8,174 nucleotides of DNA, from assembly GCA_017885225.1 (NCBI GenBank), contig JAFNGM010000209.1, positions 3,490 to 11,663 on the forward strand, given 5' to 3'. Below the pieces are notes generated by a model. That model searched no databases. It saw only the letters and a list, made by a program, of their open reading frames with translations, and was not told the DNA's origin. The translations under genes and the position numbers were made by a program. Shown piece by piece: positions 7,031 through 8,174 of this stretch (the first letter of the stretch is position 1; every line of letters starts with the position of its first letter). Source of the DNA: Syntrophaceae bacterium. Lineage in GTDB: Bacteria > Desulfobacterota > Syntrophia > Syntrophales > UBA2185.

Positions 7031-7059
7031 ATAATATAAAACACGACTTTGCTTGTCAA
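7031..7059 (-). promoter_or_regulatory. Sigma-70 promoter of the octahaem cytochrome gene
   Basis: On the minus strand, TTGACA (7059-7054) is followed after exactly 17 nt by TATTAT (7036-7031), a perfect -35 and a 5-of-6 -10. Transcription should start near 7024, giving a leader of about 100 nt. It sits downstream of the ccsA stop, so the octahaem gene can be read apart from the maturation genes. Confidence 0.75.
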
Positions 7060-7069
7060 GGAGATTTCA

Positions 7070-7084
7070 TCACACATGATGTGA
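7070..7084. promoter_or_regulatory. Inverted-repeat operator candidate upstream of the -35
   Basis: TCACACATGATGTGA has exact TCACA/TGTGA arms around 5 nt and also contains CATCA-N4-TGATG when extended by two bases to the left. Its centre is about 53 nt upstream of the predicted transcription start, where activators often bind. Arms resemble CRP-type half-sites, but in reversed order and with different spacing, so the regulator cannot be named. Confidence 0.4.
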
Positions 7085-7085
7085 C

Positions 7086-7124
7086 AAAAAAAGCGATGAG
7101 CTCAACACACAATCAATCTGCTTT
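7086..7124 (-). terminator. Weak terminator after ccsA
   Basis: Directly after the ccsA stop, minus-strand AAAGC-A-GAT can pair with ATCGCTTT (a stem with one bulged A), ending in seven T residues. The loop contains the self-complementary TGAGCTCA. The stem is short and the loop long, so some read-through into the octahaem gene is likely. Confidence 0.4.
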
Positions 7125-7973
7125 TCAAGTTTTCAGGTACGTATGAAGACCGGGAAGATAATTCACGCCCAGATATGTGAATAGTACGCAGGCAAACCCT
7201 GCCAGGGACATGAGGGCTATGCGTTTTCCTCTCCACCCCCTTACTAACCGCGCATGGAGCAGGGCGGCATAGACCAGCCACGTGATTAATGACCATGTTT
7301 CCTTTGGGTCCCAGCTCCAGTAAGACCCCCACGCGTAGTGGGCCCACACCGACCCTGTGATGATCCCGAGGGAGAGAAAGATGAAACCCAGGGCAATGCT
7401 CTGGTAGATGAGTTCATCAATAGTGTCCAAGTCCGGCAATAATCCCAGAAATGAACCGGAACGTGATGAACTCTTTCGATCAAGACTCTTTATAATGTAC
7501 ATACACCCTAACCCGAAGGCCATGGCAAAGGCGGCATATCCCATAAAACAGGTCATTACATGGCTTGTCAGCCAATTGCTTTGCAGTGCCGGGATGAGCG
7601 GCTGGATCCGATTATTGATATTAGGAGACAGGGACGCAAACGCCATGGCAATGAACGCCACGGGAACAACAAATGTCCCCAGACTTTTATTTTTTATCCG
7701 CCATTCGAAGACGAGGTAGAGCAGGACAATGGTCCAGGAAAAAAAGATCAGGGACTCATAGAAGTTCGAAAGGGGCACGTGACCGATGCCCATGTGATAC
7801 GACTCTACCCACCGCAGGATTAAGGCGACAGTTTGTGCCGCAAAACCAAGAGACACCGTTATCGTCGCGAGGCGTCCCCAAAGCGCTTCATTTCTGATGA
7901 TTCTGATGAAGTAAAGGACGAAAGCGGCTAAGTAGATGAAGGTGACCCAACTCAGTATGACCGTATTTATCAT
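7125..7973 (-). CDS. ccsA: Cytochrome c biogenesis protein CcsA (System II, ResC-like; also named CcsB)
   Basis: This 282-residue integral membrane protein handles haem for attachment to apocytochromes outside the membrane, together with ResB/Ccs1. About eight hydrophobic segments are visible. The family tryptophan-rich WWD-type haem-binding motif reads WGSYWSWDPKETWSLITW (215-232). Conserved histidines occur near 60-65 (GHVPLSNFYESL block), at 138 (TSHVM) and at 240 (LLHARL), consistent with haem ligands in this family. Length fits single-domain CcsA rather than the fused ResBC form. Protein databases often label this family CcsB, so naming differs between sources. The ATG overlaps the stop of the upstream ResB gene (ATGA), which implies translational coupling, and GAGGAG inside that gene serves as ribosome binding site. 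The adjacent octahaem and hexahaem cytochromes are obvious clients. Confidence 0.93.
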   Translation of the reverse strand: MINTVILSWVTFIYLAAFVLYFIRIIRNEALWGRLATITVSLGFAAQTVALILRWVESYHMGIGHVPLSNFYESLIFFSWTIVLLYLVFEWRIKNKSLGTFVVPVAFIAMAFASLSPNINNRIQPLIPALQSNWLTSHVMTCFMGYAAFAMAFGLGCMYIIKSLDRKSSSRSGSFLGLLPDLDTIDELIYQSIALGFIFLSLGIITGSVWAHYAWGSYWSWDPKETWSLITWLVYAALLHARLVRGWRGKRIALMSLAGFACVLFTYLGVNYLPGLHTYLKT

Positions 7974-8174
7974 GAGCGCTTCTCCTCAGCCTCCTGTATT
8001 TCTTGAATCAGGCGAGAGAACTCCCGATGGAAACCAACGGGATCCTTATTGGTTTTTCCCGTGATACTGATGCGCGTGTGTGTCCCCTCTCTGTCGATCC
8101 TGATCCATATCCGCCGGTGTGCGTAAAAAAAGACCGTCATAAAACCTACTACGAGGAGGAGCGAACCTGCTACG
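7970..8174 (-). CDS. resB: Cytochrome c biogenesis protein ResB/Ccs1, C-terminal end
   Basis: The minus-strand frame is open from the window edge to a TGA at 7972-7970 and gives 67 residues. It begins with the last membrane segment (VAGSLLLVVGFMTVFFYAH), followed by RRIWIRI and a hydrophilic tail containing GKTNKDPVGFHREFSRLIQ. This matches the C-terminus of ResB/Ccs1 proteins: a final helix, then an Arg/Trp-rich turn and a short soluble tail with an EFxxL-like segment. The stop overlaps the ccsA start by 3 nt, the standard resB-ccsA order of System II maturation operons. ResB escorts apocytochrome for haem ligation with CcsA. The family call rests on a short fragment plus context. Confidence 0.85.
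   Translation of the reverse strand, partial: VAGSLLLVVGFMTVFFYAHRRIWIRIDREGTHTRISITGKTNKDPVGFHREFSRLIQEIQEAEEKRS

Noticed and set aside
7070..7084. FNR or CRP box
   Set aside because: The half-sites are in the reverse order of TTGAT-N4-ATCAA and of TGTGA-N6-TCACA, so a named regulator is not justified.

Overview
The window looks like chromosomal DNA of an anaerobic respiring bacterium. The likeliest source is a member of the Desulfobacterota (former Deltaproteobacteria). This rests on inference from protein content: multihaem c-type cytochromes, System II (ResB/CcsA) cytochrome maturation, an E. coli-like iron-sulfur DHAD with no PCN cysteine, and a hairpin repeat in the ilv operon that resembles repeats I associate with that group. 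There is no rRNA or marker gene to fix the taxonomy.

Left half (1-4034, + strand): a branched-chain amino acid operon, ilvB (3' part only), ilvN, ilvC, ilvD. The products convert pyruvate (or pyruvate plus 2-oxobutyrate) through acetolactate and the dihydroxy acids to the 2-oxo acids that precede valine, leucine and isoleucine. Three details stand out. The IlvN ACT domain has Asp at the position equivalent to E. coli Gly14, a known valine-resistance site. The reductoisomerase is of the yeast Ilv5-like type and has a short acidic cofactor loop suggesting NADH use. The ilvC-ilvD spacer holds a 124-nt imperfect inverted repeat that sits, with some extra sequence, between two exact 12-bp direct repeats, as expected of a small inserted element.

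Middle (4035-5481): a spacer with a perfect 12-bp hairpin lacking a U-tract, then a six-haem exported cytochrome c on the + strand. It ends at a strong bidirectional terminator shared with the convergent gene.

Right half (5483-8174, - strand): in transcription order, the 3' end of a ResB/Ccs1 gene, a CcsA-type haem handling protein overlapping it by 3 nt, a weak terminator, a near-consensus sigma-70 promoter with an inverted-repeat operator candidate, and an octahaem cytochrome of the tetrathionate reductase (OTR) family.

Together the right part reads as a small respiratory island: cytochrome c maturation factors next to a 14-haem set of two exported proteins (6 + 8) that could form an electron path to a sulfur or nitrogen oxyanion. 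The link between the two cytochromes is inferred from adjacency only. All long reading frames not listed are shadows of these genes.
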